The position numbers and the translations under genes are program-made. Below are positions 1-8,652 of a stretch of 64,000 bases of DNA, in pieces. Below the pieces are notes generated by a model. The model did not search any database, was not told the origin of the DNA, and saw only the letters and a program-made list of their open reading frames with translations. Position 1 is the stretch's first letter, and each line of letters begins with the position of its first letter. The stretch comes from Holdemania sp. Marseille-P2844 (GTDB taxonomy: Bacteria > Bacillota_I > Bacilli_A > Erysipelotrichales > Erysipelotrichaceae): positions 124,001 through 188,000 of the forward strand of contig NZ_LT635453.1 of NCBI RefSeq assembly GCF_900120005.1, given 5' to 3'.

Positions 1-1202
1 TGGCCATTGTCTTTGCACCAATTCAGAATCGCATTGACTTCCGCCTGCGTATCGGCGCTGAACTTGTTGATCGCGACGATATACGGCACGCGGTACTGCC
101 TGATGGATTCGATATGCTTTTCCAGATTTTTAATTCCTTCCAGAATTGCCGGAACATTCTCTTCTTTCAGCTGATCTGCCGGCACGCCGCCATGCAGCTT
201 CAGCGCTCTGGCCGTTGCGACAATGACGACGGCGTTCGGTTTCAGTTCGCCGTAGCGGCATTTGATATCAAAGAATTTTTCGGCCCCCAAATCTGCGCCG
301 AAGCCTGCTTCAGTAACAACATAGTCTGAAAGCTTCAGTGCCATGCGGGTCGCGATCAGACTGTTGCATCCATGCGCGATATTCGCAAACGGACCGCCGT
401 GGATGAATACCGGCGTTTTTTCCAGAGTCTGAACCAGATTTGGTTTCAGCGCTTCCTTCATCACCAGCGTGACCGCGCCTTCGACCTTGAGATCGCCGAC
501 CGTGACCGGCTGATCGTCATAGGTATAGGCAACGACCGCCCGGCTGACGCGTTTTTCAAAGTCCTGCAGGTCTTTGGACAGACACATGATCGCCATGATC
601 TCCGTTGCCACGGTGATGATGAATCCATCTTTGCGTTCTACGCCGTTTGTTTTTTTATCCTGAGCGATCGTTATGCTGCGCAGCGTCCGATCGTTCATAT
701 CCAGACAGCGCTTCCAGACGACCTTCGTCGGATCAATGTTCAATTCGTTCCCCTGATAGATGTGATTATCCAGCACCGCGCTGATCAGATTGTTTGCCGC
801 GGTGATCGCATGCATATCGCCGGTAAAATGCAGGTTGATTTCCTCCATCGGCACCACCTGGGCATATCCGCCGCCGGTCGCACCGCCCTTTAAACCGAAA
901 ACCGGGCCCAGAGAAGGCTCACGCAGACAGCCGATGACCATTTTGTTGATCTGAGCCAGACCGTCGACTAAGCCGATCGTCGTTGTCGACTTGCCCTCGC
1001 CGGCTTTGGTCGGATTGATCGCCGTGACCAGAATCAGCTTGCCGTTGCGGTTATCCGCAATCTTGTCCATGATTTTCAAATCGATCTTCGCTTTGTTTTT
1101 GCCGTACACTTCAAGGTAATCAGAATCAATCTTGGCCTTTCTTGCAATTTTTTCAATATTGTCCATCGTGTTTTCCTGTGCGATTTGTAAATCTGTTTTC
1201 AT
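1..1202 (-). CDS. fhs: Formate--tetrahydrofolate ligase (3' end outside window)
   Basis: ATP-dependent ligation of formate to tetrahydrofolate, giving 10-formyl-THF for purines, fMet-tRNA and one-carbon flow in the cytosol. About 400 of the usual ~555 residues are present; the C-terminus runs off the left edge. Translating the minus strand gives an N-terminus [20 protein letters not shown] and, at residues 62-75, the P-loop-like [14 protein letters not shown] that is typical of this family, followed by the expected glycine-rich and GDMHAI-like segments. The ATG at 1202 is preceded by AGAAGGG. It starts 16 bp after the recR stop, so it is probably the last gene of dnaX-ybaB-recR-fhs. Confidence 0.95.
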   Translation of the reverse strand, partial: MKTDLQIAQENTMDNIEKIARKAKIDSDYLEVYGKNKAKIDLKIMDKIADNRNGKLILVTAINPTKAGEGKSTTTIGLVDGLAQINKMVIGCLREPSLGPVFGLKGGATGGGYAQVVPMEEINLHFTGDMHAITAANNLISAVLDNHIYQGNELNIDPTKVVWKRCLDMNDRTLRSITIAQDKKTNGVERKDGFIITVATEIMAIMCLSKDLQDFEKRVSRAVVAYTYDDQPVTVGDLKVEGAVTLVMKEALKPNLVQTLEKTPVFIHGGPFANIAHGCNSLIATRMALKLSDYVVTEAGFGADLGAEKFFDIKCRYGELKPNAVVIVATARALKLHGGVPADQLKEENVPAILEGIKNLEKHIESIRQYRVPYIVAINKFSADTQAEVNAILNWCKDNG

Positions 1203-1218
1203 GTTAATCCCTTCTCTC

Positions 1219-1812
1219 TTATTTAAGACTTTTGCGTCCTTCGAACGCTTTGATCAGCGTCAGTTCGTCGGCATAGTCCAGATGGCCGCCCATCGGCAGA
1301 CCGTGCGCGATGCGGGTGACAAGCACCCCTTTTCCGGAAAGCAGCTTGTCCAGATACAGCGCTGTGGTTTCACCTTCGATTGTGGCGTTGGTGGCGATGA
1401 TCACTTCTTCAGTTTCCGGGCTGATTCGCTCCAGCAGCGCGTCGATATTCAGATCTTCCGGCATGATTCCCCTGGATGTGGAAATCAAACCGTTGAGGAC
1501 ATGGTAAACGCCGGCGTATTCCTGCATTTTTTCCATGGCGATCACGTCCTTCGGCGACTGCACGACGCAGATCATCCGCGGATTGCGATTTTCATTCTGA
1601 CAGATCGGACATTCGTCCTGATCGCTGATGTTGCCGCAGATCCGACAGCGCTTGATGTCATTCTTGCAGCTGATTAACGCCTGAGCGAACAACTCAACTT
1701 GTTCCTGCGGCGCATCGAGCATCATAAAGGCGTAGCGTTCGGCTGTCTTGGCGCCGACGCCCGGCAGCAGCTGAAAGCATTCGATCAGTCGTTCAAATGA
1801 CTTCGGATACAT
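1219..1812 (-). CDS. recR: Recombination mediator protein RecR
   Basis: RecR acts with RecF/RecO to load RecA on SSB-coated gaps. At 197 residues it is the normal family length. Visible parts in order are a helix-hairpin-helix ([14 protein letters not shown], residues 15-28), a four-cysteine zinc finger (C56, C59, C68, C71) and the Toprim region beginning near residue 80 ([13 protein letters not shown]). It starts 4 bp after the ybaB stop, in the dnaX-ybaB-recR operon conserved in Firmicutes. Nothing is unusual about it. Confidence 0.97.
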   Translation of the reverse strand: MYPKSFERLIECFQLLPGVGAKTAERYAFMMLDAPQEQVELFAQALISCKNDIKRCRICGNISDQDECPICQNENRNPRMICVVQSPKDVIAMEKMQEYAGVYHVLNGLISTSRGIMPEDLNIDALLERISPETEEVIIATNATIEGETTALYLDKLLSGKGVLVTRIAHGLPMGGHLDYADELTLIKAFEGRKSLK

Positions 1813-1816
1813 GCAA

Positions 1817-2125
1817 TCAGAAAGCTCCCGGCATCTTGACGCCCTGCGTGATTTTATTCATCCGTTCTTCTTTATCTTTTACCGCGGCGGCCAGGGCTGC
1901 GTTCACCGCGATCATCACAGTATCCTGAAGCATCTCTTTGGAGTCTGCGGACAACAGATCTTCGCTGATCTCAATGCCGGTAACTTCCATCTTTCCTGTC
2001 AGCGTCACCTTTACCGCATCGCCGCCAGCTGTGGCCGTGTATTCTGTCGCTTCAATCTCTTTTTCTACCTTACCGATCTGATTCTGCATCTGCTGCGCCT
2101 GTTTTAATAAATGTTGAATGTTCAT
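1817..2125 (-). CDS. ybaB: YbaB/EbfC family nucleoid-associated protein
   Basis: Small DNA-binding protein of 102 residues, forming dimers that coat DNA. The sequence begins with the family-typical amphipathic helix rich in Q and M (HLLKQAQQMQNQIGKVEKEI) followed by a beta-rich core (VKVTLTGKMEVTGIEI). It lies between dnaX (3 bp gap) and recR (4 bp gap), the classic position in bacteria. The exact cellular role of the family is not settled; a link to replication and recombination is inferred from the operon. Confidence 0.93.
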   Translation of the reverse strand: MNIQHLLKQAQQMQNQIGKVEKEIEATEYTATAGGDAVKVTLTGKMEVTGIEISEDLLSADSKEMLQDTVMIAVNAALAAAVKDKEERMNKITQGVKMPGAF

Positions 2126-2128
2126 TTG

Positions 2129-3970
2129 TTATTCCTCCTCGATGATTTCGACATTTTCGGCTCCGAACAAATCGCACAGTTTTTCAACCACGTCCTGTTC
2201 TGGTTCCGTTTTCTCTGTTTTTCCGACTTCCTCGTCAATTTCTACCGGTGCGACCTGAGCCGGTTCCGGCAGTGTTCCGCTGCGCGAGCGGGCGAGGAAA
2301 TCGTTCGTTTCTATTTTAAACTGTTCCTGCGTAATCGCAAAGAGTTGTTTTTTGATTTTCAAGCTTTCATAACAGAATTGATTGATCTGCGATTTCATTG
2401 CCGGATCGTTGATCTGATTGGCCAGCGCCTGATAGGATACGCAGATCAGGATATAGTTTTCTCCGCATGCAACAATTTTCCCATTGCGCAGCAGATTGGC
2501 AATCCGCGCACAGTTGAGATCACGGTCACGGCACTTCTGATCAATCAGTTTCCACTGACTTTCATCTTTCATCCGCATTTCTTTATTCGCGCCGGCCAGA
2601 AGCTGCATGACAAATTCATAATCCAGCGGCAGAATTTCGAACTCCGGATGGACCTCCGCCGGTTTTTCCTGAACAACGCTTATGTTTTCTTCCGGCGGCG
2701 TCGGTATGGACGGCGCTATTTCTATCGGCGGTGCTTCTTCCGTCAGATCGGCTTCCTCGTCTGTTCCCTCAGGCATGTTCGAAATTTCAATCTGCGGTTT
2801 AGCCGGGGACGCCGGCGCCGGAGCGGGTTTTACCGGCGCTGCGGCCGGTTGGGTATAAACGGTCTGAACCGGTGCGGCCGGGCGTTGGCTTGAATCCAGT
2901 TCAGCCATCATTTTCAATACCGCGACTTCAAAATACGATGCGGCGCTGCTTGCGGTCCGGTATTTTTCCAGAGTTTCCATCAGAATGTCAATCAGCGCTA
3001 ATAACTCGCGCGAACTTTTGCCGCTGATGATCGTATTGGCTTCTTCTTCGTTAATCTTATTTAAAAGAGTCACGTCCTGCGTATAGATGAAAATTACGCA
3101 TTCCTTCAAAATTTCGATGAAATCGGAGGTCAGACGTTTAATATCGACGCCTTTTTCATTAAGCGTGCGGATTTTTTCCAATAACAGCTGAGCTTGATGC
3201 TGAAAAATCCATTGCAGCATCTCAATTTTCTCACTCACTGTCGTAATTCCATAGATTTCATTGACATGTGCGGCGGTGATATGATTTTGAGCATAGGCGA
3301 TACATTGATCCATAATGCTCAAAGCGTCGCGCATTCCGCCGTCAGCCAGTTGGGCAACCAGACGCAGCGCTTCATCGTCGCATTCAATATGTTCCTGTTC
3401 CAGAACACTGCGGACACGGGCCATGATTTCATTCTGACTTACTTTTGAAAAATCATAGCGCTGGCAGCGTGAAATAATGGTCGGAAGCACCTTCTGCGGT
3501 TCTGTCGTCGCCAGAATGAAGATGACGTGAGACGGAGGTTCTTCCAAAGTTTTTAACAGCGCGTTGAAGGCGCCGGAGGACATCATGTGAACTTCGTCGA
3601 TAATATAAACTTTATAGCGTCCTTCCAATGGGGCATATTTTACTTTTTCAATGAGTTCCCGGACTTCGTCGACGCCGTTGTTGGATGCAGCGTCAATTTC
3701 CACGATATCGGGATGATTTCCCTGTTGGATTGCCAGACAGCTGCGGCATTGATTGCACGGTGCATTCTGTTGATCCTCGCAATTCACCGCTTTGGCCAAC
3801 AGCTTGGCAATGGTCGTCTTCCCGGTCCCGCGGGGACCGCAGAACAAATATGCATGGGCGATTTTATTTTGCTTTACTGCGTTTTTCAGCGTCGTGACAA
3901 TGTGCTGCTGACCTACGACTTCTTCAAAGGAGGATGGTCGATAGGTTCGATATAGTGCTTTATAACTCAT
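2129..3970 (-). CDS. dnaX: DNA polymerase III subunit gamma/tau
   Basis: Clamp-loader ATPase of the replisome, 613 residues. The N-terminal AAA+ module shows the start YRPSSFEEVVGQ, Walker A GPRGTGKTT near residue 45, a four-cysteine zinc site (C64-C79 region, CNQCRSC) and Walker B/DEAH-like IIDEVHMM. Residues ~370-450 form a proline/alanine-rich linker, followed by the tau C-terminal region. The ATG at 3970 has a RBS (GGAGGAATC). It is the first gene of dnaX-ybaB-recR-fhs. I see no convincing frameshift signal for a short gamma form. Confidence 0.97.
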   Translation of the reverse strand: MSYKALYRTYRPSSFEEVVGQQHIVTTLKNAVKQNKIAHAYLFCGPRGTGKTTIAKLLAKAVNCEDQQNAPCNQCRSCLAIQQGNHPDIVEIDAASNNGVDEVRELIEKVKYAPLEGRYKVYIIDEVHMMSSGAFNALLKTLEEPPSHVIFILATTEPQKVLPTIISRCQRYDFSKVSQNEIMARVRSVLEQEHIECDDEALRLVAQLADGGMRDALSIMDQCIAYAQNHITAAHVNEIYGITTVSEKIEMLQWIFQHQAQLLLEKIRTLNEKGVDIKRLTSDFIEILKECVIFIYTQDVTLLNKINEEEANTIISGKSSRELLALIDILMETLEKYRTASSAASYFEVAVLKMMAELDSSQRPAAPVQTVYTQPAAAPVKPAPAPASPAKPQIEISNMPEGTDEEADLTEEAPPIEIAPSIPTPPEENISVVQEKPAEVHPEFEILPLDYEFVMQLLAGANKEMRMKDESQWKLIDQKCRDRDLNCARIANLLRNGKIVACGENYILICVSYQALANQINDPAMKSQINQFCYESLKIKKQLFAITQEQFKIETNDFLARSRSGTLPEPAQVAPVEIDEEVGKTEKTEPEQDVVEKLCDLFGAENVEIIEEE

Positions 3971-4060
3971 GCCTGATTCCTCCTTCGCTGACTTACTTAT
4001 TATAACAAAAATGAGTCGTCATTAAAATGAAAACCCATCTTTTTACGATATTCGTTTCTG

Positions 4061-4606
4061 TTATTTTCTGGCGTTTTCGCTGGCCTGTTCCGGATGGGAA
4101 AAATCTTTTGATTTTTCTTCTTTCAGGCCCTTTTTCTTGGCCCTTTTTTGTTTAAAGAACGTTTTTAACAGGGCTGCGCAATCCTCGCCAAGCACGTCTT
4201 TCGTCACTTCGGGATAGTGATTGAATCCTGGGATATCATAAAGGTTAAAACAGGTTCCAACACTGCCGCCTTTGGGATCCGCAGCGCCGTAAACCACCCG
4301 GGCAATGCGCGACTGAAGAATGGCTCCGGCACACATCGGACATGGTTCCAGCGTCACATAGAGAATACAGTTTTCCAGCCGCCAGGAATTCATTTTCCGG
4401 CAGCCTTTCTCAATAGCGATGATTTCCGCATGAGCCAGCGCAGACTGCTTCTTTTCGCGCAGATTATGTCCCCGGGCAATGATCTTTCCCTCATGGACAA
4501 GCACCGCTCCAATGGGAACTTCGTCGATCAACTCTGCTTTTTTTGCTTCTTTGATCGCCTGACGCATGAAATACTCATCATTTTTATCTTGTTTGTTCTC
4601 TGCCAT
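4061..4606 (-). CDS. tadA: tRNA adenosine(34) deaminase
   Basis: Converts A34 to inosine in tRNA-Arg(ACG), an essential wobble modification. Zinc-deaminase signatures are complete: HAE at residues 59-61 (catalytic Glu61) and PCPMC with Cys89 and Cys92. At 181 residues it is slightly long because of a basic C-terminal tail (residues ~150-181, many Lys). It lies between the SRP RNA gene and dnaX, the same neighbourhood (tadA-scr-dnaX) as in Bacillus. A purine or cytosine deaminase is less likely given the context and the SWRLENC segment. Confidence 0.95.
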   Translation of the reverse strand: MAENKQDKNDEYFMRQAIKEAKKAELIDEVPIGAVLVHEGKIIARGHNLREKKQSALAHAEIIAIEKGCRKMNSWRLENCILYVTLEPCPMCAGAILQSRIARVVYGAADPKGGSVGTCFNLYDIPGFNHYPEVTKDVLGEDCAALLKTFFKQKRAKKKGLKEEKSKDFSHPEQASENARK

Positions 4607-4636
4607 GTTTTGAACCTCGATTCAAGAAAATAAAAA

Positions 4637-4710
4637 GGGTACACACAAACAGAGATTCTTATGGCTGCTACCTTCCGGTCCTGACCAGGTTCAAATATGT
4701 TTGTTGTACC
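4637..4710 (-). ncRNA. ffs: Signal recognition particle RNA (small bacterial type)
   Basis: The minus strand carries the universally conserved SRP apical motif, GGTCAGGACCGGAAGGTAGC, followed by AGCC. The termini (GGTACAACAAACA and TGTTTGTGTGTACC) pair into one long stem, giving a ~75-nt hairpin of the short 4.5S type without an Alu domain. It ends in CTTTTTATTTTC. The RNA pairs with Ffh to target membrane proteins. The position between dnaX/tadA and serS matches the Firmicute arrangement. Confidence 0.95.
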
Positions 4711-4717
4711 GTTTATT

Positions 4718-4746
4718 ATTATACTCAATCCTTGCTTAAACCGCAA
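4718..4746 (-). promoter_or_regulatory. SRP RNA promoter
   Basis: On the minus strand TTGCGG (4741-4746) is separated by 17 bp from a perfect TATAAT (4718-4723), placing the start of transcription at about 4711, the predicted 5' end of the SRP RNA. Confidence 0.75.
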
Positions 4747-4805
4747 GTGACTGTCTGTCTTTTTTGACACAAACTCTTTTCAAGTCTTAATGAGGAAATT
4801 ATGAA

Positions 4806-4821
4806 TGTTTCACGTGAAACA
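4806..4821. other. parS centromere-like site 1
   Basis: A perfect 16-bp palindrome TGTTTCACGTGAAACA, the ParB (Spo0J) recognition sequence used across bacteria. It lies in the intergenic gap between the SRP RNA promoter and the small gene at 4906, about 14 kb from oriC. It is one of three identical copies in 3.6 kb. Confidence 0.93.
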
Positions 4822-4905
4822 CTCCAGATGAATTCAAAGAAATATCCTGTTGTTTAATAAACCATGACACATCTATCGGCTTCTTATGATTGTTCTTGTT
4901 GGGTT

Positions 4906-5205
4906 TTAGTTTCTTACAACGCGGATGACTTTTCCCAATCCGACAGCTTCTCTTCCTTCCATGATCTGAAACATTTGACCTTTCCTCACCTGATCATAGT
5001 GACTGTCCTGAAAAGTGAATTGGATTTTCGCTGTCGACCATGTTTCAAATTCTGATATGGAACAATCAATAAATGTTATACCCCAGTATTCATCCGGATT
5101 CTGCCCTTCAAATAAAGCATCAGGCCGATATCCAATGACAGGCAGATGTCGGCGCTTACTGGAATAAAAGAACACTTCTGACAGGATGACTTTGTTATCT
5201 TCCAT
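4906..5205 (-). CDS. Small protein resembling the C-terminal beta-barrel of EF-Tu
   Basis: 99 residues, no signal peptide or membrane segment. The sequence is beta-rich and has features reminiscent of EF-Tu domain III: a start on a short strand (VILSEVFFYSSKRRHLPVIGYRPD) and a closing GREAVGLGKVIRVVRN that parallels the EF-Tu ending with GGRTVG and GxGxV. Stand-alone proteins of this kind are known in Firmicutes but have no assigned function. A good RBS (AAAGGTATACTT) precedes the ATG. It sits alone between two non-coding gaps. The fold assignment is inference. Confidence 0.6.
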   Translation of the reverse strand: MEDNKVILSEVFFYSSKRRHLPVIGYRPDALFEGQNPDEYWGITFIDCSISEFETWSTAKIQFTFQDSHYDQVRKGQMFQIMEGREAVGLGKVIRVVRN

Positions 5206-5339
5206 AAGTATACCTTTCCTTTGTTATAAACTAAAAAGTTCGTATTGTTTTTAATTTAACTTTGTTTTACAAAACAATTTACACAGAAAGCGATTGAACA
5301 AAGCGCAATCTTTTAAATGTCTTCATCTTTATTTTGAGA

Positions 5340-6329
5340 TTATAAACCAGTTTTTATTGTCTGATAACCCTCTCTTGATGGATTGCCATCGCAAAACTGG
5401 ATTTTATCATCATTGAGATCATAGATCACAGACCAGACTGTATCTCCGCCGCGTCGACGGTCATATTGACATAAAAATCCTTGTTTTCCTTTTAATACCT
5501 CTTTTAAATATTCCATACTCAGCACATTTTGATGTTGAAAAGCTTTCTGACACGTTTTTAATCGCAGCCCTGATTCCATATCATCAATATTTTCTGGATT
5601 AGCTGGTTTCATGGCGTCGCTGACAAACTGATTTACTGAATATAAGATGGAATGAGATTGAATAATCTCGATATGCTGCGCACTGCATTCGACAACCGCT
5701 TTGTTGCCTGTGCTGTCAGCCATCGTTAAGATCTGAGATGAGCCGATCTTCATCTTCTTTAGCCTGGTAATTGCTTCATTTACGTTTGCACAGTGTTCTA
5801 ATAAGATCCTGACGATCATTCCGGCGTTTAAACCAAAATGCTTTTGTGCGCTGTATACGAAAGTCAGACCAACTGCGAGTCCTTTTTCATTCATGCCATC
5901 TTCCATTTCGACAAAACCTGTTGTGTTTCCTGTAAAAGCATAGCCTGACGCAGGTTTAATTACGCAATGACTATACATTGGCTGCATCGCCGTCAAAAAA
6001 TCACTGTTTCTTCCTAATAAGAGATGCCTGCGGTGATCTAATCCTGTAATGCAGGTACAGAAATTCATCGCCGTATAAACATACATGCTTAACAAGAATT
6101 GAGTCAGTACCTCCGCATCACAGCCATTTCCTTGCGCCACTCCTTCAATTTCTTTCAGAATCGCCGGATAATCAGATTTATACAGGAATTTTACTGATTC
6201 ACTGTATTCTTTTCGTTCTTTCGTTCCGGGAGGCAACGTTGCGGACAGATTAACGCCCAGTTCCGCAAAATATTTTCCATATTGAAAACCAATCTCTCGT
6301 GGAGTTCCGACTAAGTTTAAATTGTTCAT
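5340..6329 (-). CDS. C45/choloylglycine-type Ntn hydrolase (linear amide C-N hydrolase)
   Basis: 329-residue cytosolic protein that resembles the peptidase C45 / acyl-CoA:6-aminopenicillanate acyltransferase superfamily, in which autoprocessing frees an N-terminal Cys nucleophile. The likely nucleophile is one of C91/C93 (NFCTCITG). Downstream GRNSDF (106-111) and the stretch around FTGNTTGFVEMEDGMNEKGL match the family pattern of substrate-loop and EKGL motifs. The substrate cannot be deduced; bile-salt hydrolase activity is possible but the typical MCTG start is absent. It is monocistronic, between two parS-bearing gaps. Confidence 0.7.
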   Translation of the reverse strand: MNNLNLVGTPREIGFQYGKYFAELGVNLSATLPPGTKERKEYSESVKFLYKSDYPAILKEIEGVAQGNGCDAEVLTQFLLSMYVYTAMNFCTCITGLDHRRHLLLGRNSDFLTAMQPMYSHCVIKPASGYAFTGNTTGFVEMEDGMNEKGLAVGLTFVYSAQKHFGLNAGMIVRILLEHCANVNEAITRLKKMKIGSSQILTMADSTGNKAVVECSAQHIEIIQSHSILYSVNQFVSDAMKPANPENIDDMESGLRLKTCQKAFQHQNVLSMEYLKEVLKGKQGFLCQYDRRRGGDTVWSVIYDLNDDKIQFCDGNPSREGYQTIKTGL

Positions 6330-6464
6330 CTTCTATTTTCTCCTGATTTCAGGAGCTGGCGCCAACCCCACAATTAGGATAACTGAATAAAAATTACTTG
6401 TCTATGCTTAAATTTTATTCTTAATTTTCTTTTTCCTTTTTCAAAGCTCACCTGTTTAATCTTA

Positions 6465-6480
6465 TGTTTCACGTGAAACA
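6465..6480. other. parS centromere-like site 2
   Basis: Second perfect TGTTTCACGTGAAACA palindrome, in the gap between the GNAT gene and the C45 hydrolase gene, ~12 kb from oriC. Confidence 0.93.
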
Positions 6481-6514
6481 TTTGATATGACTGTTATTAT
6501 TTGATGTTACTCAA

Positions 6515-6940
6515 TTACATTCTTTTCCACTGCATAAGAAGCTCGATTTCGCCTGTTTTCTGATCCATAAGCCGTTCACCAATAACAAAGCCTTCCTTAA
6601 GATAAAATTGCAACGCTCTTTGATTCTTTTGATATACGCTCAGCGTCAATTCTTCATTTCCGGTCTTAGCCCATTCGATTAAAGAATGTCCAATCCCTCT
6701 TGATTGAAAATCAGAACTTACAAATAAACCTTCAATTCTGGTTTCATTCATTCCAATGAAACCGACGATATTTCCATCAATTTCCGCGACTTGAATAAGA
6801 CTGTGAGGGAGCATTTTTCTCACTTCTTCTTTATTCTCCTTCCAATAATCTGATTCAATAAAAGAATGAGCCTGAATATTGCTTTCCAACCAGATCTTAA
6901 CAACATAATCAAGATCGTCTGTTCTCATAGTTCTTAACAT
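6515..6940 (-). CDS. GNAT family N-acetyltransferase
   Basis: 141 residues. The acetyl-CoA pyrophosphate-binding motif A is seen as VSSDFQSRGIGHSLIEWAK (RGIGxS replacing the canonical RGxGxG/A), with the preceding beta-4 strand IVGFIGMNETRIEGLFV and a C-terminal FYLKEGF typical of small-molecule or antibiotic acetyltransferases of the YjaB/PhnO type. The substrate is unknown. The start at 6940 (MLRTMRTDDLDYV) has GGAGGAAA upstream. It lies 47 bp upstream of serS's stop-side neighbourhood, on the opposite side from the T-box. Confidence 0.85.
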   Translation of the reverse strand: MLRTMRTDDLDYVVKIWLESNIQAHSFIESDYWKENKEEVRKMLPHSLIQVAEIDGNIVGFIGMNETRIEGLFVSSDFQSRGIGHSLIEWAKTGNEELTLSVYQKNQRALQFYLKEGFVIGERLMDQKTGEIELLMQWKRM

Positions 6941-6987
6941 TTTTCCTCCAAAGTAATGAAAAAGGAGAGTTATCTCCCCTTTTCATA

Positions 6988-8271
6988 CTATTTCTTCTCG
7001 ATTTTTGTCTTTCCGCCCATATACATTCTTAACGGTTCAGGAATATTCACCGTTCCGTCAGCGTTTAAATTGTTTTCCAGGAAAGCAATCAGCATTCTTG
7101 GCGGAGCTACGACTGTGTTATTCAGCGTATGGGCAAAATACTTCCCTTCCTTGCCCTGAACACGAATGCCTAATCGGCGAGCCTGCGCATCGCCCAGATT
7201 AGAGCAGCTGCCTACTTCAAAATACTTCTTCTGACGCGGAGACCAGGCTTCTACGTCGCAGCTCTTTACTTTCAGATCTGCCAGGTCGCCAGAGCAGCAT
7301 TCCAGCGTTCTGACAGGAATATCCAGTGAACGGAAGAAATCGACCGAGTTCTTCCACAGCTGATCATACCAGTATTTTGAGTCTTCCGGCTTGCAGACAA
7401 CGATCATTTCCTGCTTTTCGAACTGATGAATTCGATAAACGCCGCGTTCTTCAATGCCATGCGCACCCACTTCTTTACGGAAGCATGGGGAATAAGACGT
7501 CAGCGTCTGCGGAAGCTGTTCTTCATCAATAATCGTATCAATGAACTTGCCAATCATGGAATGTTCGCTGGTACCAATCAAATACAGGTCTTCCCCTTCA
7601 ATTTTATACATCATGTTTTCCATTTCCGCAAAGCTCATGACGCCTGTGACCACGTCGCTGCGGATCATAAATGGCGGGATGTAGTAGGTAAAGCCACGGT
7701 CGATCATGAAATCCCGCGCATAGGACAAAATTGCAGAATGCAGACGGGCAATATCGCCTTTTAAATAGTAGAAACCATTTCCACTCGTTTTTCTGGCACT
7801 GTCCAGATCAATTCCATCAAACGACTCCATGATCTCCGTATGATAAGGAATCTCAAAATCAGGAACGACAGGCTCGCCGAATTTTTCAATTTCCACGTTT
7901 TCACTGTCATCTTTGCCAATCGGGACTGTTTCATCAATGATATTCGGCAGCACAAGCATAATCTTTTTGATCTCCGCTGCTAATTCTTCTTCCTTCACTT
8001 CCAAATCAGCCAGCTGCCTTGCAATATTGGCAACCTCTTTCTTTGCTTCTTCCGCTTTTTCTTTTAAGCCCTGCTTCATAAAGCCGCCGATCTGCTTACT
8101 GATGGCATTCCGCTGTCCCCGCAGACTATCGCCGTCGGTTTTCGCCTTCCGGAACTGACGATCCAATTCGACCACCTTATCGACTAATTCCAATTTTTGA
8201 TTCTGAAACTTCTTTTTAATGTTTTCTTTGACTACTTCTGGATTTGTACGCAACAAATTGATGTCCAGCAT
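6988..8271 (-). CDS. serS: Seryl-tRNA synthetase
   Basis: Charges tRNA-Ser and tRNA-Sec-type acceptors. 427 residues, normal length. The N-terminal long coiled-coil arm (residues ~30-100, rich in K/E/A/Q) and the class II core are present: TSEHSMIG, motif 2 FRKEVGAHG ... YRIHQFEKQE, and motif 3 near the C-terminus (CSNLGDAQARRLGIRV). The ATG at 8271 is preceded by AAAAGGAGGAAAT. Expression is governed by the T-box leader immediately upstream. Confidence 0.98.
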   Translation of the reverse strand: MLDINLLRTNPEVVKENIKKKFQNQKLELVDKVVELDRQFRKAKTDGDSLRGQRNAISKQIGGFMKQGLKEKAEEAKKEVANIARQLADLEVKEEELAAEIKKIMLVLPNIIDETVPIGKDDSENVEIEKFGEPVVPDFEIPYHTEIMESFDGIDLDSARKTSGNGFYYLKGDIARLHSAILSYARDFMIDRGFTYYIPPFMIRSDVVTGVMSFAEMENMMYKIEGEDLYLIGTSEHSMIGKFIDTIIDEEQLPQTLTSYSPCFRKEVGAHGIEERGVYRIHQFEKQEMIVVCKPEDSKYWYDQLWKNSVDFFRSLDIPVRTLECCSGDLADLKVKSCDVEAWSPRQKKYFEVGSCSNLGDAQARRLGIRVQGKEGKYFAHTLNNTVVAPPRMLIAFLENNLNADGTVNIPEPLRMYMGGKTKIEKK

Positions 8272-8293
8272 GACTATTTCCTCCTTTTAACAT

Positions 8294-8323
8294 AAAAAAG
8301 GCCCGCCCACTCAGGGACGATGC
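8294..8323 (-). terminator. T-box regulated terminator
   Basis: Minus strand GGCATCGTCC pairs with GGGCGGGCC (one bulged A, two G-T pairs), followed by TTTTTT. The 5' arm overlaps the end of the T-box antiterminator sequence, as required for the switch. Confidence 0.85.
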
Positions 8324-8348
8324 CTCGTGTTGCCACCCTAATTACCAA

Positions 8349-8364
8349 TGTTTCACGTGAAACA
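8349..8364. other. parS centromere-like site 3, within the serS T-box leader
   Basis: Third perfect TGTTTCACGTGAAACA. It is transcribed as part of the T-box leader, upstream of the antiterminator, where stem III usually lies. As RNA it would be self-complementary. Confidence 0.93.
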
Positions 8365-8517
8365 TCAGTCACTTGAATCGTTAACGGCGATAACCGGAAA
8401 GGTTCACTTTCACTCCGAGGTGGATTTCAGCACGGATTGACAACAGTTTTCACCAACCACTGTTTCTCTAAAGAAAATCATGTACTTACTTATCCTCATC
8501 TACGTTTTAACACCTTC

Positions 8518-8546
8518 ATTTTAATCAAGCCCCATTTTTTTGTCAA
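8518..8546 (-). promoter_or_regulatory. serS promoter
   Basis: Minus strand TTGACA (8541-8546), 17-bp spacer, TAAAAT (8518-8523). Predicted start of the T-box leader is about 8511. The stretch from here to 8652 shows nothing else. Confidence 0.8.
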
Positions 8547-8652
8547 TGGATAAAACGAAACCAACGTAATTCCGATTTCATTCCTTCTTCAGTTTGACCC
8601 GAAAGAAAGAAAATAAACGAGAAATTGAGATATTGAATCCGCAAAACGAAAA

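Larger units (their letters stand above)
8272..8512 (-). promoter_or_regulatory. T-box riboswitch leader of serS
   Basis: The minus-strand leader carries the T-box core AGGGTGGCAACACGAG (8326-8341), a variant of AGGGTGGNACCGCG that pairs with uncharged tRNA CCA ends. Upstream are stem I elements AGTA and GGTGAAA, and a probable serine specifier TCC (minus strand, plus positions 8422-8424) in the context GAAATCCACC. The terminator lies just before the gene. Uncharged tRNA-Ser is expected to stabilise the antiterminator and allow serS transcription. A parS palindrome lies 8 nt upstream of the T-box core. Confidence 0.92.

Noticed and set aside
2129-3970. Programmed frameshift for a short DnaX (gamma)
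   Set aside because: No slippery heptamer with a downstream stem was recognised near the expected position.
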